DNA of 64,000 nt, from contig CAWIUT010000001.1 of assembly GCA_963839365.1 (NCBI GenBank), forward strand, positions 1,240,001 to 1,304,000, in the 5' to 3' direction. Position numbers and translations under genes: made by a program. The notes beneath the pieces were generated by a model. The model was not told where the DNA came from. It searched no databases and saw nothing but the letters and a program-made list of their open reading frames with translations. Numbering within the stretch: the stretch's first letter is position 1; each line of letters opens with the position of its first letter. Below, piece after piece: positions 36,612-47,770 of this stretch. This DNA comes from DASSKA01 sp963839365. GTDB taxonomy: Bacteria; Actinomycetota; Actinomycetes; Propionibacteriales; Nocardioidaceae.

Positions 36612-39600
36612 ATGAAGCTCGCGGACTACTACTCCGCGAGGGGCGAGGCGCCTGGGCGCTGGATGGGCTCTGGGCTGGTCGGCATCGACGGCCTCGGGTG
36701 CGGCGACCCTGTCACCGCCGAGCAGATGAAGAACCTCTTCGGCGAAGGTCGCCACCCGGTGGCGGGCACGGCACTGGGCCGTGCGTACCGACCCGACGCG
36801 GTGGCCGGGTTCGACCTGACGTTCTCGCCGGCGAAGTCGGTCTCGACGTTGTGGGCAGTCGCACCCTCGGATGTCGCCGACGCGATCAAGCAGGCGCACG
36901 ACGCCGCGGTCGCCGACGCCATCACGTTCTTGGAGGACCACGCCATCTTCACCCGCGAGGGCACCGACGGCGTCCGACAGGTCGAGACCCGCGGGCTCAT
37001 CGCAGCAGCGTTCACGCACCGTGACTCCCGCGCCGGCGACCCGGATCTGCACACCCACGTCGCGGTCGCGAACAAGGTGCAGACCCGTCAAGGAAAGTGG
37101 CTCTCGATCTACGGCACCGTGCTGCATCGGTACGGCGTGGCCGTCTCCGAGGCCTACAACACCGCCCTCGAGCATCACCTCGTCGCGCGGCTGGGTGTTC
37201 GCTTCGTTGACACCGGTCGCGGACCGGGCAAGCGCCCGGTCCGTGAGATCGCGGGTGTCGACGAGATGCTGTGCGAGCAGTGGTCTCGCCGCCGTCGCGA
37301 CATCGACGTTCGCACCGACGAGCTCGTCGCCGACTTCACCGCAGCGCATGGCCGGCCACCCACGACCAAGGAGTCCTTCGCCTTGGAGCAGCGCGCCAAC
37401 CTGGAGACCCGCGCTCACAAGCACGAGGCTCGCTCGGAGGCCGAGCAACGGACCACGTGGCGAGCCGAGGCCGTTCAGGAACTTGGGCGCCTGGGACTCG
37501 GTCACATGATCGAGGCGGCGCTGCACCCGACCGTCGCCGACCGACAGCAGATCTCTGCCGGGTGGCTGAACGAGGCTGCCGCCCGAGTCGTCTGTGAGCT
37601 CGAAGACCGTCGGGCGACCTGGCAGTCTTGGCACCTGTACGCCGAGGCGCAGCGGCAGGTGCGCGGCATCGACATGCCGGTGGATCAGGTCGGCGCGGCG
37701 GTCGAGTATCTGGTCGCGACGGCGGCCCATTCGCTGATCAACCTGACCCCCGACCGCGACCCGATCACTGTTCCCGCCGCCCTGCGACGCTCCGACGGCA
37801 CCAGCGTTTACCGGCACACCGGCGCCGACCACTTCACCAGCCAGCGGATCCTGGACGCCGAGCAGCGCATCGTCGACGCGGCCGACCGCAGCTGCGCCAC
37901 CGCCATCGACCCACTCGACGTCGAGCTCGCCGTGATGAAGGCCGAGCTGGACGGCGCTACCCTCAACGCCGGCCAGCACGAGCTGGTGCGCACCATGGTC
38001 GGCAGCCCGCGGCAGGTTGTCCTCGCCCTTGCCCCGGCCGGCTCCGGCAAGACCACCGCCATGAGCGCTCTGGCCGGTGTCTTCGAGGACCTCGGCTACA
38101 CCACGATCGGCCTGGCGCCATCTGCAGCGGCCGCGGCGGTGCTCGGTGAAGCGACCGGGATGCCAACCGAGACGATCGCCAAGCTCGACCACCTTCTCGC
38201 TTCCGGTGCAGAGGTCGGCATCGGACCACGCACCGTGGTGGTCATCGATGAGGCGGGCATGGCCGCCACCCCGACTCTCGACCGGATCGTCGCCGCCTGC
38301 TGCGACCGCGGCGCACGGGTCCGGCTCGTCGGGGACGACCAGCAGTTGGCCGCAATCGGCGCCGGAGGAGTCCTCCGCGACGTCGCCAGGACGCATGGCG
38401 CCGTGCGCCTCGCGGAGATCGTCCGCTTCGTGGACCCCGTCGAGGCAACCGCCTCCCTCGACCTGCGCGCGGGCGACAGGTCCGCGATCGGGTTCTACCT
38501 CGACCGCGACCGCGTGCACACCGGCGACTCCGACACCTGCCTCGGCGACGTCCTTCGCGCCTGGGCGGCCGAGCGGGACGCCGGGAGGGAGTGCCTGATG
38601 CTCGCACCCACGCGCGAGCTCGTCGCGCGCCTCAACCGAGGTGCACGCGCAGCCCGGATCGCGGGAACGACGCCGACCCGCGAGGTCTCGCTGGTCGACG
38701 GCAACCTGGCCTCCGCCGGGGACACCATCTTGACCCGCCGCAACGACCGCCGGCTCGGCGTGAGCGCCACCGACTGGGTCAAGAACGGCGACCGCTGGAC
38801 CATCACTGCCATCGGCCGCGACGGCAGCGTGGTCGCCCGACATGTCCGCTCCCGGCTGCAGGTGACCCTGCCGGCGGAGTACGTCGCCCGCGACGTCGAG
38901 CTCGGCTACGCAACCACCGTCCACACCGCGCAGGGCAGCACCGCCGACGTCATGCACGGCATCCTGGCCGGCGCCGAGGACCGGCAGCTCCTCTACACGA
39001 TGCTCACCCGCGGTCGCGAGGCAAACCACCTTCACCTGGTGCTCGACCAGCCCCACGGCGCCGGCACCGACGAGCAGTTCCTCCCCGGCATCGACGAACA
39101 GCTCACCGCCACCGAGGTGCTCGACCGCATCGTCGACCGGGACGGCGCCGCGATCTCGGCGACGTCCGAGCTCGTGCGAGGCGCTGATCCAGCGGTCCGG
39201 TTGCACGAGGCGTCGCAGCGGTACCCCGACGCCGTCGACATGGCGGCCCAGCGACTGGTCGGCGCAGATGCGCGCGACGTACTCGAGGCGTCGGGAGCGG
39301 GCCCGCTGCCCTGGCTGCCGGACATCCCTCGCGAGGTACGGGAGCATCCGGAGTGGTCGCGCTATCTCACCGCGCGGGCCGACCAGGTCGCTGCGCTCGC
39401 CGACCAAGTACGGCGCAGCTCCGCAGCGCTTCCCGAGTCGCTGGCTCGGTTCAGTGACGTCCTCACCGCCGAGCTCCGCGACGCGGTCGTCGTCTGGCGC
39501 GCGGCCAACGGCGTACCCGACGACGACCGCAGCCTTCTCGGGCCGCGTGCCGACGCGCCGGCCGCGGCCCGCTTCGCCCGCGGGCTCCACCGCGAGATCC

Positions 39601-39890
39601 ACGACCTCTACCCACCCGCCGTCCTAGCCTGGGAGGAGCGCATCACTGACCGCCTCGGCCACTCCGACGAACACCCCCTCGAGCTCGCCCAGCGCCTGGA
39701 CGCAGCACAGCGGTCCGGGCTCAACGCCGCGATGATCCTTCGTCGTGCCCTCGCCAAGCCGCTCCCGGAGGAGAAGGCGACCGAGGCCCTCGGCTACCGG
39801 GTCCAGCGGATCGTCACGCAGTGGCAGGCGGTCGACGCTCCGGGGACGCGTCCGGTGCCCCCGCGTCCGGCGGCAGGTCTCGAACTCTGA
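36612..39890 (+). CDS. TrwC/TraI-type MobF relaxase-helicase (5' end displaced by IS)
   Basis: 1,092 residues remain from an internal ATG (MKLADYYSARGEAPGRW). The conjugative relaxase domain (about 1-300) keeps the tyrosine pair in DYYSARG and the three-His metal site in HRDSRAGDPDLHTHVAVAN. A RecD-like helicase follows, with Walker A APAGSGKTTAM (about 478) and Walker B VVIDEAGM (about 545). The IS removed the first 29 residues, including SGYEYLTR, so the protein may be inactive or reduced. Relaxases nick oriT and lead the transferred strand. No coupling protein or secretion genes are nearby, so transfer would need help from another element. Confidence 0.85.
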   Translation: MKLADYYSARGEAPGRWMGSGLVGIDGLGCGDPVTAEQMKNLFGEGRHPVAGTALGRAYRPDAVAGFDLTFSPAKSVSTLWAVAPSDVADAIKQAHDAAVADAITFLEDHAIFTREGTDGVRQVETRGLIAAAFTHRDSRAGDPDLHTHVAVANKVQTRQGKWLSIYGTVLHRYGVAVSEAYNTALEHHLVARLGVRFVDTGRGPGKRPVREIAGVDEMLCEQWSRRRRDIDVRTDELVADFTAAHGRPPTTKESFALEQRANLETRAHKHEARSEAEQRTTWRAEAVQELGRLGLGHMIEAALHPTVADRQQISAGWLNEAAARVVCELEDRRATWQSWHLYAEAQRQVRGIDMPVDQVGAAVEYLVATAAHSLINLTPDRDPITVPAALRRSDGTSVYRHTGADHFTSQRILDAEQRIVDAADRSCATAIDPLDVELAVMKAELDGATLNAGQHELVRTMVGSPRQVVLALAPAGSGKTTAMSALAGVFEDLGYTTIGLAPSAAAAAVLGEATGMPTETIAKLDHLLASGAEVGIGPRTVVVIDEAGMAATPTLDRIVAACCDRGARVRLVGDDQQLAAIGAGGVLRDVARTHGAVRLAEIVRFVDPVEATASLDLRAGDRSAIGFYLDRDRVHTGDSDTCLGDVLRAWAAERDAGRECLMLAPTRELVARLNRGARAARIAGTTPTREVSLVDGNLASAGDTILTRRNDRRLGVSATDWVKNGDRWTITAIGRDGSVVARHVRSRLQVTLPAEYVARDVELGYATTVHTAQGSTADVMHGILAGAEDRQLLYTMLTRGREANHLHLVLDQPHGAGTDEQFLPGIDEQLTATEVLDRIVDRDGAAISATSELVRGADPAVRLHEASQRYPDAVDMAAQRLVGADARDVLEASGAGPLPWLPDIPREVREHPEWSRYLTARADQVAALADQVRRSSAALPESLARFSDVLTAELRDAVVVWRAANGVPDDDRSLLGPRADAPAAARFARGLHREIHDLYPPAVLAWEERITDRLGHSDEHPLELAQRLDAAQRSGLNAAMILRRALAKPLPEEKATEALGYRVQRIVTQWQAVDAPGTRPVPPRPAAGLEL

Positions 39891-40776
39891 AGAAGTGCGG
39901 GTCGTTGTCTTCAGTCAGGACGAGCTGCATCTCCTCGGCGGGCGTGACCGGACAGCTGCTATGCCGAGCTCGCCACACCGCGAAACGCTCCGGGTTGCCC
40001 CTGACCGCCACATACTCGGCCAGTCGGTCAAGCGCCGCTGAGGCGCGGCGTCTGATCGCGCGCGCCGATAGGTGGACCACGTCGGCGAGCTGGTCGACAA
40101 CCACTGGAGCAGTGAGGCCACTGCGACCGCGATGTCCGGGCACCCCAAGTGCAGCGGCCCTCGCCGCCAGGTCGCCGATGAGCCAGGCGTCGAACACGTG
40201 GATCGCATTGGCGTCCACCGCATCGATCATCAGGTCGGTGATCTGATCAAACAGATCGTCCAGCGACTCGCGCCCGTCGGCGACCACGGCCAGGTCATCG
40301 TCGTTCTCGACCCGGACGGTCTCCGCCCAGACCCGATCGCGTCGCATCGCCAGATCGCCGACCCCCAACTCAGCAGCCACCTCCCGGCGCGTCCGCGCCA
40401 GGATCGTCGCCGCGATGCGCCGAGGCTTCAGGCGGTGGGCCGCGGACACCTCGATCCACAGCTGGCCGGCCACCAAGCCCTCGATGTCAGGATGCAGATC
40501 GCTCAGCTCGGCGGCGACCCTGGCCGCCCCTGGAAGGAGCAGCCACGCCAAGACGACCGCTGCATTCTCGTCATACGCCGCCAGCTCCGCCACCCTGCCG
40601 AGGACCGCGTCCTTTTCGGCGTCAGCCGCTTGCCGGGTCCAGTCCGGCAGGTCATCGAGCTGTGACACCACGGCCAGGGTCGGGTCGTCGACGCACCACC
40701 CTCGCCAGCCGGTGCGCGCCGCAGCCAAGAGCGGCGACTCGTCGGACCCCAGGCCGAGATGTGAGGCAACGCCCAT
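39814..40776 (-). CDS. Hypothetical protein (320 aa), convergent with the relaxase
   Basis: The protein is Ala/Leu/Asp-rich and mostly helical. A stretch ALGVPGHRGRSGLTAPVVVD followed by HLSARAIRRRASAALDRLAE looks like a DNA-binding helix pair. The last 77 bp overlap the relaxase 3' end on the opposite strand. Such genes often sit beside TrwC relaxases in actinobacterial islands, but no family name can be given from the sequence alone. Confidence 0.6.
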   Translation of the reverse strand: MGVASHLGLGSDESPLLAAARTGWRGWCVDDPTLAVVSQLDDLPDWTRQAADAEKDAVLGRVAELAAYDENAAVVLAWLLLPGAARVAAELSDLHPDIEGLVAGQLWIEVSAAHRLKPRRIAATILARTRREVAAELGVGDLAMRRDRVWAETVRVENDDDLAVVADGRESLDDLFDQITDLMIDAVDANAIHVFDAWLIGDLAARAAALGVPGHRGRSGLTAPVVVDQLADVVHLSARAIRRRASAALDRLAEYVAVRGNPERFAVWRARHSSCPVTPAEEMQLVLTEDNDPHFFRVRDLPPDAGAPDASPERRPPATA

Positions 40777-41101
40777 CGCACGACCCCCCGATTCGATGCG
40801 TCGACCAGGCTCGATCGGCCGCCGCCTGTGGGCGGCGTTCGACCTCGAGCCGAGTCGCGAGCGTCCAATGTGCGCCGGGCATCCTCAGGGCGTCAACGGG
40901 CAGTTTCGACTCCCCCGAGCCAACCCGCGACAATCGGTGCCAGTCCGAGAGGTTCGTGGACAGTCAGTGCTGAGTTTGACCATGGCGGGTCTCAAGATCT
41001 GGACGACGAGTCCGTGCTTGCTATGACCGAGAGGCCCATCGGGTCGCCCGACTTCTCGTCTTCACCGGCCCCGTTGGTGGCGAAGCTGTCATGATCCGGC
41101 T
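40777..41101. other. Gene-free stretch
   Basis: About 325 bp between two genes that diverge from it, so it should contain promoters for both. No coding frame, tRNA or strong hairpin is seen. Because it neighbours the relaxase region, it could contain oriT; no inverted repeat supports that. Confidence 0.35.
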
Positions 41102-42019
41102 GTGAGCCCCGACGAGAGGTTGCGTGAGCTTGCGATCAGGCACGCGGCCTTCGCCTGGCTTAATCGAGAACGCGCGATGGGCAACGAAACGTTCACGCAG
41201 GAGAGCACGAGCAACCTCGTGCTGCTCGGCGAGACCATCCGCCTGATGCCGACCCAACAGGGCATCTGGAAGCCTGGCCAGTTCTCGGCCGCGCTGTCGA
41301 TCAGGACCGTCTACCGGCCCGAGGGCTCCGATCGGCCGTACGACGACGCCGTCGGCGCTGATGGCCTGTATCGCTACAAGATGCGTGGCGACGATCCGAA
41401 CCACTACCAGAATCGGGCTCTGCGCGAGGCCATGCTCGAACGGCTGCCGCTGATCTGGTGGCTCGGGGTGCAAGGCGGTGGGTACAGCGCGCTCTACCCG
41501 ATCTATCTGGTCGGGGAGGAGTCAGCGCATCGACAGTTCGTCGTCGACATCGACGCAGTTCCGCAGCCCGATATCACCTGGCCGTCGGTTGAGCTCGAGC
41601 TGGATCCGTCCTACCGACAACAACTGACCAAGATCCGCCTGCATCAGCGCCCGTTCCGCGCCGCGGTCCTTCGTGCCTACAACACCTCGTGCGCGGTCTG
41701 CTCCTTCCGCCACAGCGATCTCCTCGACGCGGCACACATCCAGGAAGATAGCGGCGGCGGACGGCCGGTCGTCACCAACGGCCTGACGCTGTGCAAGATG
41801 CACCACGCGGCGTACGACCGGCGGATCCTGGGGATCACGCCGAGCTACGAGGTGCGGATCAACGACGAGGTCCTGGGAGAGGTTGACGGCCCGATGCTGC
41901 GGCACGGGATCCAGGAGTTCCACGGCAAGACGCTGATGGTGCTGCCACGGCGGCGAGCGGAGCGACCGGACCCGTCGCTCCTGGAGGAGCGCTTCCAAGC
42001 CTTCCTGAACGCCAGCTGA
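41102..42019 (+). CDS. HNH endonuclease with N-terminal recognition domain
   Basis: 305 residues, GTG start. The N-terminal 190 residues include GLYRYKMRGDDPNHYQNRAL and LIWWLGVQGGGYSALYPIYL, a domain found in actinobacterial HNH enzymes of the ScoMcrA-like, modification-sensing type. The C-terminal HNH core reads CAVCSFRHSDLLDAAHIQED and then NGLTLCKMHHAAYDRRIL, with the Cys and His zinc ligands complete. It lies next to the right att end, a common place for defence cargo. A role in cutting modified or foreign DNA is likely but not proven by sequence. Confidence 0.8.
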   Translation: MSPDERLRELAIRHAAFAWLNRERAMGNETFTQESTSNLVLLGETIRLMPTQQGIWKPGQFSAALSIRTVYRPEGSDRPYDDAVGADGLYRYKMRGDDPNHYQNRALREAMLERLPLIWWLGVQGGGYSALYPIYLVGEESAHRQFVVDIDAVPQPDITWPSVELELDPSYRQQLTKIRLHQRPFRAAVLRAYNTSCAVCSFRHSDLLDAAHIQEDSGGGRPVVTNGLTLCKMHHAAYDRRILGITPSYEVRINDEVLGEVDGPMLRHGIQEFHGKTLMVLPRRRAERPDPSLLEERFQAFLNAS

Positions 42020-42039
42020 CCTCGGAGCGGGCGAACCCA

Positions 42040-42060
42040 TTCCCCCACCAGTCCCCCAGG
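42040..42060. repeat. Right arm-type direct repeat
   Basis: Matches 741-761 at 19 of 21 bases, 71 bp inside the right att repeat. A related AGCAGGGGG follows at 42075-42083. It is a probable integrase arm-binding site. Confidence 0.5.
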
Positions 42061-42103
42061 GTGGATCAGGTGTTAGCAGGGGGATAGCCTAGAAATGAAA
42101 GGA

Positions 42104-42127
42104 AACCGCAGGCTGACCTGCGGTTTC
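42104..42127 (-). terminator. Rho-independent terminator for tRNA-Ala
   Basis: A 10-bp stem AAACCGCAGG / CCTGCGGTTT with a 4-base loop. On the minus strand it lies just after the tRNA 3' end and is followed by a pyrimidine-rich CCTTTCATTTC. It may also stop transcription from the HNH gene on the plus strand. Confidence 0.7.
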
Positions 42128-42130
42128 TCG

Positions 42131-42206
42131 TGGTGGAGCCAAGGGGACTCGAACCCCTAACCCCCTGCTTGCAAAGCAGGTGCGCTACCAATTGCGCCAT
42201 GGCCCC
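42131..42206 (-). tRNA. tRNA-Ala (anticodon TGC)
   Basis: 76 nt including an encoded CCA. The acceptor stem GGGGCCA pairs with TGGCTCC and contains the G3-U70 pair that identifies tRNA-Ala. The anticodon loop reads TTTGCAA with anticodon TGC. The 3' 44 bases form the right att repeat, so the element itself supplies the 3' end and keeps the tRNA functional after integration. Confidence 0.95.
42132..42175. repeat. Right attachment repeat (within tRNA-Ala)
   Basis: 44 bp identical to 610-653. It overlaps the tRNA from the CCA end to the anticodon stem. Strand exchange must occur within this block. Confidence 0.9.
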
Positions 42207-42255
42207 GGATGGAGCACCGTTCCGCCGATGCGGACCTGGGCTCAGGACCGACTGG

Positions 42256-42381
42256 TCAGGACTTGGCGACCTTGTCGGTGGCCTCGGCCCACAGCGCCTG
42301 CTCCTGCTGCCCGGCCTTGATCTTCCTGCGGGCGGCGAGGGCCGCGGCAGCGCCGACGGCCAGCAGCAGCAACTTCTTCAT
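42256..42381 (-). CDS. DLW-39 family protein
   Basis: 41 residues. MKKLLLLAVGAAAALAARRK is a single membrane-like segment with a basic end, followed by IKAGQQEQALWAEATDKVAK. The LWAEATD ending is the hallmark of the DLW-39 family of tiny actinobacterial proteins, which commonly sit near gyrA and tRNA-Ile/Ala. The function is unknown. Its presence marks this side as ancestral chromosome rather than element. Confidence 0.85.
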   Translation of the reverse strand: MKKLLLLAVGAAAALAARRKIKAGQQEQALWAEATDKVAKS

Positions 42382-42531
42382 GGGGTCCCTTCCCTAGTGG
42401 CCGAGGAAGTCGGATGCGGCCTCCCTGGCGGGAGCCGGTGACCTGATCCTCACCTGGGATGCTATCACCGCATGTCGGACGCCTCCGACACCCCCTGACC
42501 TGCACTTACCCGTCCCATGATGTCCGCCGGG

Positions 42532-43332
42532 TCAGTTGGCGAACCACCTTCTCAGCACGCCCTGGACCCCGGGCCTGTCGACCAGCGTCACACTTCCGCT
42601 GCTGGCTCCCATGTGCCCCCACGAGTAGGTATAGTCCAGCACCGGGTCGGGGATCAGCCGGTGCCAGCGACGCAGGATCCTGTGCTCCTGGCGTGGCCCG
42701 GGCATCCGGTAGTACTGGTCCCGGAACGCCTGGTAGGCGGGCACCAGGCTCGCTTCGGGCCAGCCGCCCCGCTTCGCCCAGCGCACCTTCTCGTTGATGG
42801 TCGACAGCGCCAGCCCGTTGACCGAGTCCGGGTAGGCGACCACCGCCACCAGGTCGCAGTGGGTGGCCGCCTTGTTGTAGCGGCGGAACTCGCGGCGCCG
42901 GTAGAGCGCGATCATCGAGAGCTGCGCACCGCCGCTCGCCTTGCGGATGTAGTCGCAACGCGCCCGCAAGGCAGCTGCGCCACCCGCCCCCAGGTCCGGC
43001 TCATCCGCCACGTAGTACCCGAACACCCTGCCGTTGTGCGCCAGCCTGTTGACCACCGACTTGAAGGCGACGCCCGGTCGTGTCGGGGTCTTCTGGCCGT
43101 CGCCGACCCAGACCATCCCCTGCGCGCCGGCGGGAACCTTGCCCAGCGACGGCCCGGTGTCGAACACGTCGTACCCGAGCGACTGACCGGAGCTGTCGCC
43201 GTGCGTGTTGAGGAGGAGGTGGTGCGTGCCCCCCGCCGCGTGTGCGCCGGGCGCCACGGCGAGCGCACCGAGCGCGGGCGCGAGCCCGAGGACGAGCACA
43301 GCGTGGAGCAGCGTCAACCAGGTTCGTCTCAC
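42532..43332 (-). CDS. Secreted protein of unknown function (266 aa)
   Basis: A Sec signal peptide is evident (MRRTWLTLLHAVLVLGLAPA, cleavage near AHAAGG). The mature part contains GYYVADEPDLG and CDLVAVVAYPDSVNG, patterns reminiscent of TIM-barrel glycosidase-like proteins, and ends VQGVLRRWFAN. No catalytic assignment can be made. It is a single gene between the tRNA-Ala/DLW-39 pair and a small conserved gene. Confidence 0.65.
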   Translation of the reverse strand: MRRTWLTLLHAVLVLGLAPALGALAVAPGAHAAGGTHHLLLNTHGDSSGQSLGYDVFDTGPSLGKVPAGAQGMVWVGDGQKTPTRPGVAFKSVVNRLAHNGRVFGYYVADEPDLGAGGAAALRARCDYIRKASGGAQLSMIALYRRREFRRYNKAATHCDLVAVVAYPDSVNGLALSTINEKVRWAKRGGWPEASLVPAYQAFRDQYYRMPGPRQEHRILRRWHRLIPDPVLDYTYSWGHMGASSGSVTLVDRPGVQGVLRRWFAN

Positions 43333-43483
43333 GGCAGATCTCTCTTCGGCTGTCGGTCGATGAGGATGAGGGACTCACCATGCCGGGCCCCTACGCCCCT
43401 CGTGAGGCTACGACGCGCCGACATGCCCGGTGGACGCGGGATTCGGGGGGTTGCAGGCCCGGACCCCACGCCTGGCGGGGCGC

Positions 43484-43708
43484 CTACAGCTTCATCAGCT
43501 TGGGGAAGGGGCTTTCGATGCGGATCCGGTCGGTGCCGAAGTCGACCGTGACCGCTTCCGTTTCCACCTCGACGACGCGACCGAGGCCGTAGCGGTCGTG
43601 GTTGACACGATCTTGGACGGCAAATCGCTCAATCTCCGGCTCAGGCTCGGTGTTGTTGAAGGGGCTGCCGGGGAGAAATCGCCGGGGTGGGCGGGAGCGA
43701 GTCGTCAT
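43484..43708 (-). CDS. Small conserved protein with SH3/CarD-like core (74 aa)
   Basis: The protein reads RFAVQDRVNHDRYGLGRVVE and then VETEAVTVDFGTDRIRI, a short beta-barrel pattern seen in CarD/Tudor-like nucleic-acid or protein-binding domains. It ends SPFPKLMKL. A basic N-terminus (MTTRSRPPRRF) precedes it. The gene lies near the origin next to tRNA-Ile, but its role is not known. Confidence 0.6.
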   Translation of the reverse strand: MTTRSRPPRRFLPGSPFNNTEPEPEIERFAVQDRVNHDRYGLGRVVEVETEAVTVDFGTDRIRIESPFPKLMKL

Positions 43709-44067
43709 TGCCTTAGCGTGCCCTACCTGGTCGAAGGGAACCGCTGGTCCGGACCGGCTGGGGTGGCATCGGGTTCAGCTGTGCCGACTTGACGGGACGG
43801 TCTGATGCCCAGTGATGGGCGTTGTGTGCTCTTCAGTGCCGCACGCCCCTCTTGCGTGCAGAGTGCGTAGCGGGCGTGTGCGCCGTGATCCAGACGGGCG
43901 CCACTGCGATGGGCGGCCTCTTTGCCGTCGACTTTGCCGTCGACTTTGCCCGTCGGCCTCGATGCGTAGGCCCTCAGTCGGGCACTCGGAGGCGGTTTTG
44001 CGGGCCCTGGCCAGGGGAGCATCCGAGTGGTTTCTGGCGTTTGCGCTGGTCAGAAGGGGTGTTGTGA
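43709..44067. other. Gene-free stretch with short tandem repeat
   Basis: About 360 bp without a convincing gene. It holds two and a half copies of a 12-mer TTTGCCGTCGAC (43921-43955). The promoter of the small gene at 43484 must lie at its left edge. Confidence 0.4.
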
Positions 44068-44144
44068 TGGTGGGCCTACCTGGACTTGAACCAGGGACCT
44101 CTTCCTTATCAGGGAAGCGCTCTAACCGTCTGAGCTATAGGCCC
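44068..44144 (-). tRNA. tRNA-Ile (anticodon GAT)
   Basis: 77 nt including CCA. The acceptor stem is GGGCCTA / TAGGCCC, and the anticodon loop CTGATAA carries GAT. It stands between gyrA/DUF3566 and tRNA-Ala, the standard actinobacterial arrangement near the origin. Confidence 0.95.
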
Positions 44145-44277
44145 GGGGCGATGCCGCCGAGGAAGACTATCGCACCGGCTCGATCCCGCCCAAACCGAGC
44201 CGTGACCATGGTGCAGGCACGAGCACCGCGCGTCGTACGACGGGGAGCCGGCGGCGTGGGGACAAGCGGTGCGGCGT

Positions 44278-44901
44278 CTAGCGGTCGTCCTCGGCGAGGG
44301 TGACCTCGACCCCGCCGAGCAGGGCGGCCGCGAGGTTGTACAAGAACGCGCACAGCGTCGAGATCGCGGTGATGAGTACGACGTCCACGGCGGCCACGAC
44401 CATCGTGAACCCGACCACCCGGTTGGTGCCCACGTAGTCGCGGATGTCGAACCCGGACTGGTTGTTGCCGAGCACGTCGGTGACCGTCCGGTTGATCGAG
44501 TCCCAGACACCGGCCGCGCCGAGCACGGACCAGACCACCGCGACGGCGATCACGAGCACGATGCCGAACGCGATCGACAGCAGGAAGCTGGTCTTCATCA
44601 CCGACCACGGGTCGAGGTGGGTGAGTCGCAGTCGCGCCTTGCGGGTGCCGTGCTGCTTCTCGGGCGCGGACGACGGCGTCGGTCGGCGCTTCGTCGCCGT
44701 GTCGGTGTGGCTGCTGCTCGACGACGTCCGGTTCGCCGGCGTGGCGGCATCCGCGACGGCGCTTCCCGCCGTCGCGAGAGCCGCTGACACACGCTCGGTC
44801 AGCGGACGCTTGCCGTCGCCCCCCTGCCCCGTCTGGCGGCCCGGGGCGCTCAGTGAGCGCCGCGGGGCCAGCGGGCTGTCGTCGGTGCGGCGGTCAGCCA
44901 T
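44278..44901 (-). CDS. DUF3566 membrane protein
   Basis: 207 residues. The N-terminal 95 residues are a Ser/Pro/Lys-rich, low-complexity cytoplasmic region. The DUF3566 domain follows (RLTHLDPWSVMKTSFLLSIA, then GFTMVVAAVDVVLITAISTL), with two membrane helices. The family is found almost only downstream of gyrA in actinobacteria; its function is unknown. It follows gyrA by 67 bp and is likely co-transcribed. Confidence 0.9.
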   Translation of the reverse strand: MADRRTDDSPLAPRRSLSAPGRQTGQGGDGKRPLTERVSAALATAGSAVADAATPANRTSSSSSHTDTATKRRPTPSSAPEKQHGTRKARLRLTHLDPWSVMKTSFLLSIAFGIVLVIAVAVVWSVLGAAGVWDSINRTVTDVLGNNQSGFDIRDYVGTNRVVGFTMVVAAVDVVLITAISTLCAFLYNLAAALLGGVEVTLAEDDR

Positions 44902-44968
44902 CAGGTCTCCTCGGTCGTTGTGCCGGATGCACCATCACCGTCGATTGTTGCACCCCAGACGGAACGGT

Positions 44969-47650
<2,682 letters not shown>

Positions 47651-47770
47651 TTGTCACTTCCGTTTGAACGTCGCGAGGTCCGTGCGCTGGCAAGGCGGAG
47701 GAGCGAAGACGACCGGGACCGGCCGCCGAGCGACGACTACGCAGCCAGCCTGCGTGCATCGCGGCGCTCA

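Noticed and set aside
36510..39602. Open frame of about 1,030 codons on the minus strand opposite the relaxase
   Set aside because: It mirrors the codon pattern of the relaxase-helicase, which has clear motifs. The reverse frame shows none.
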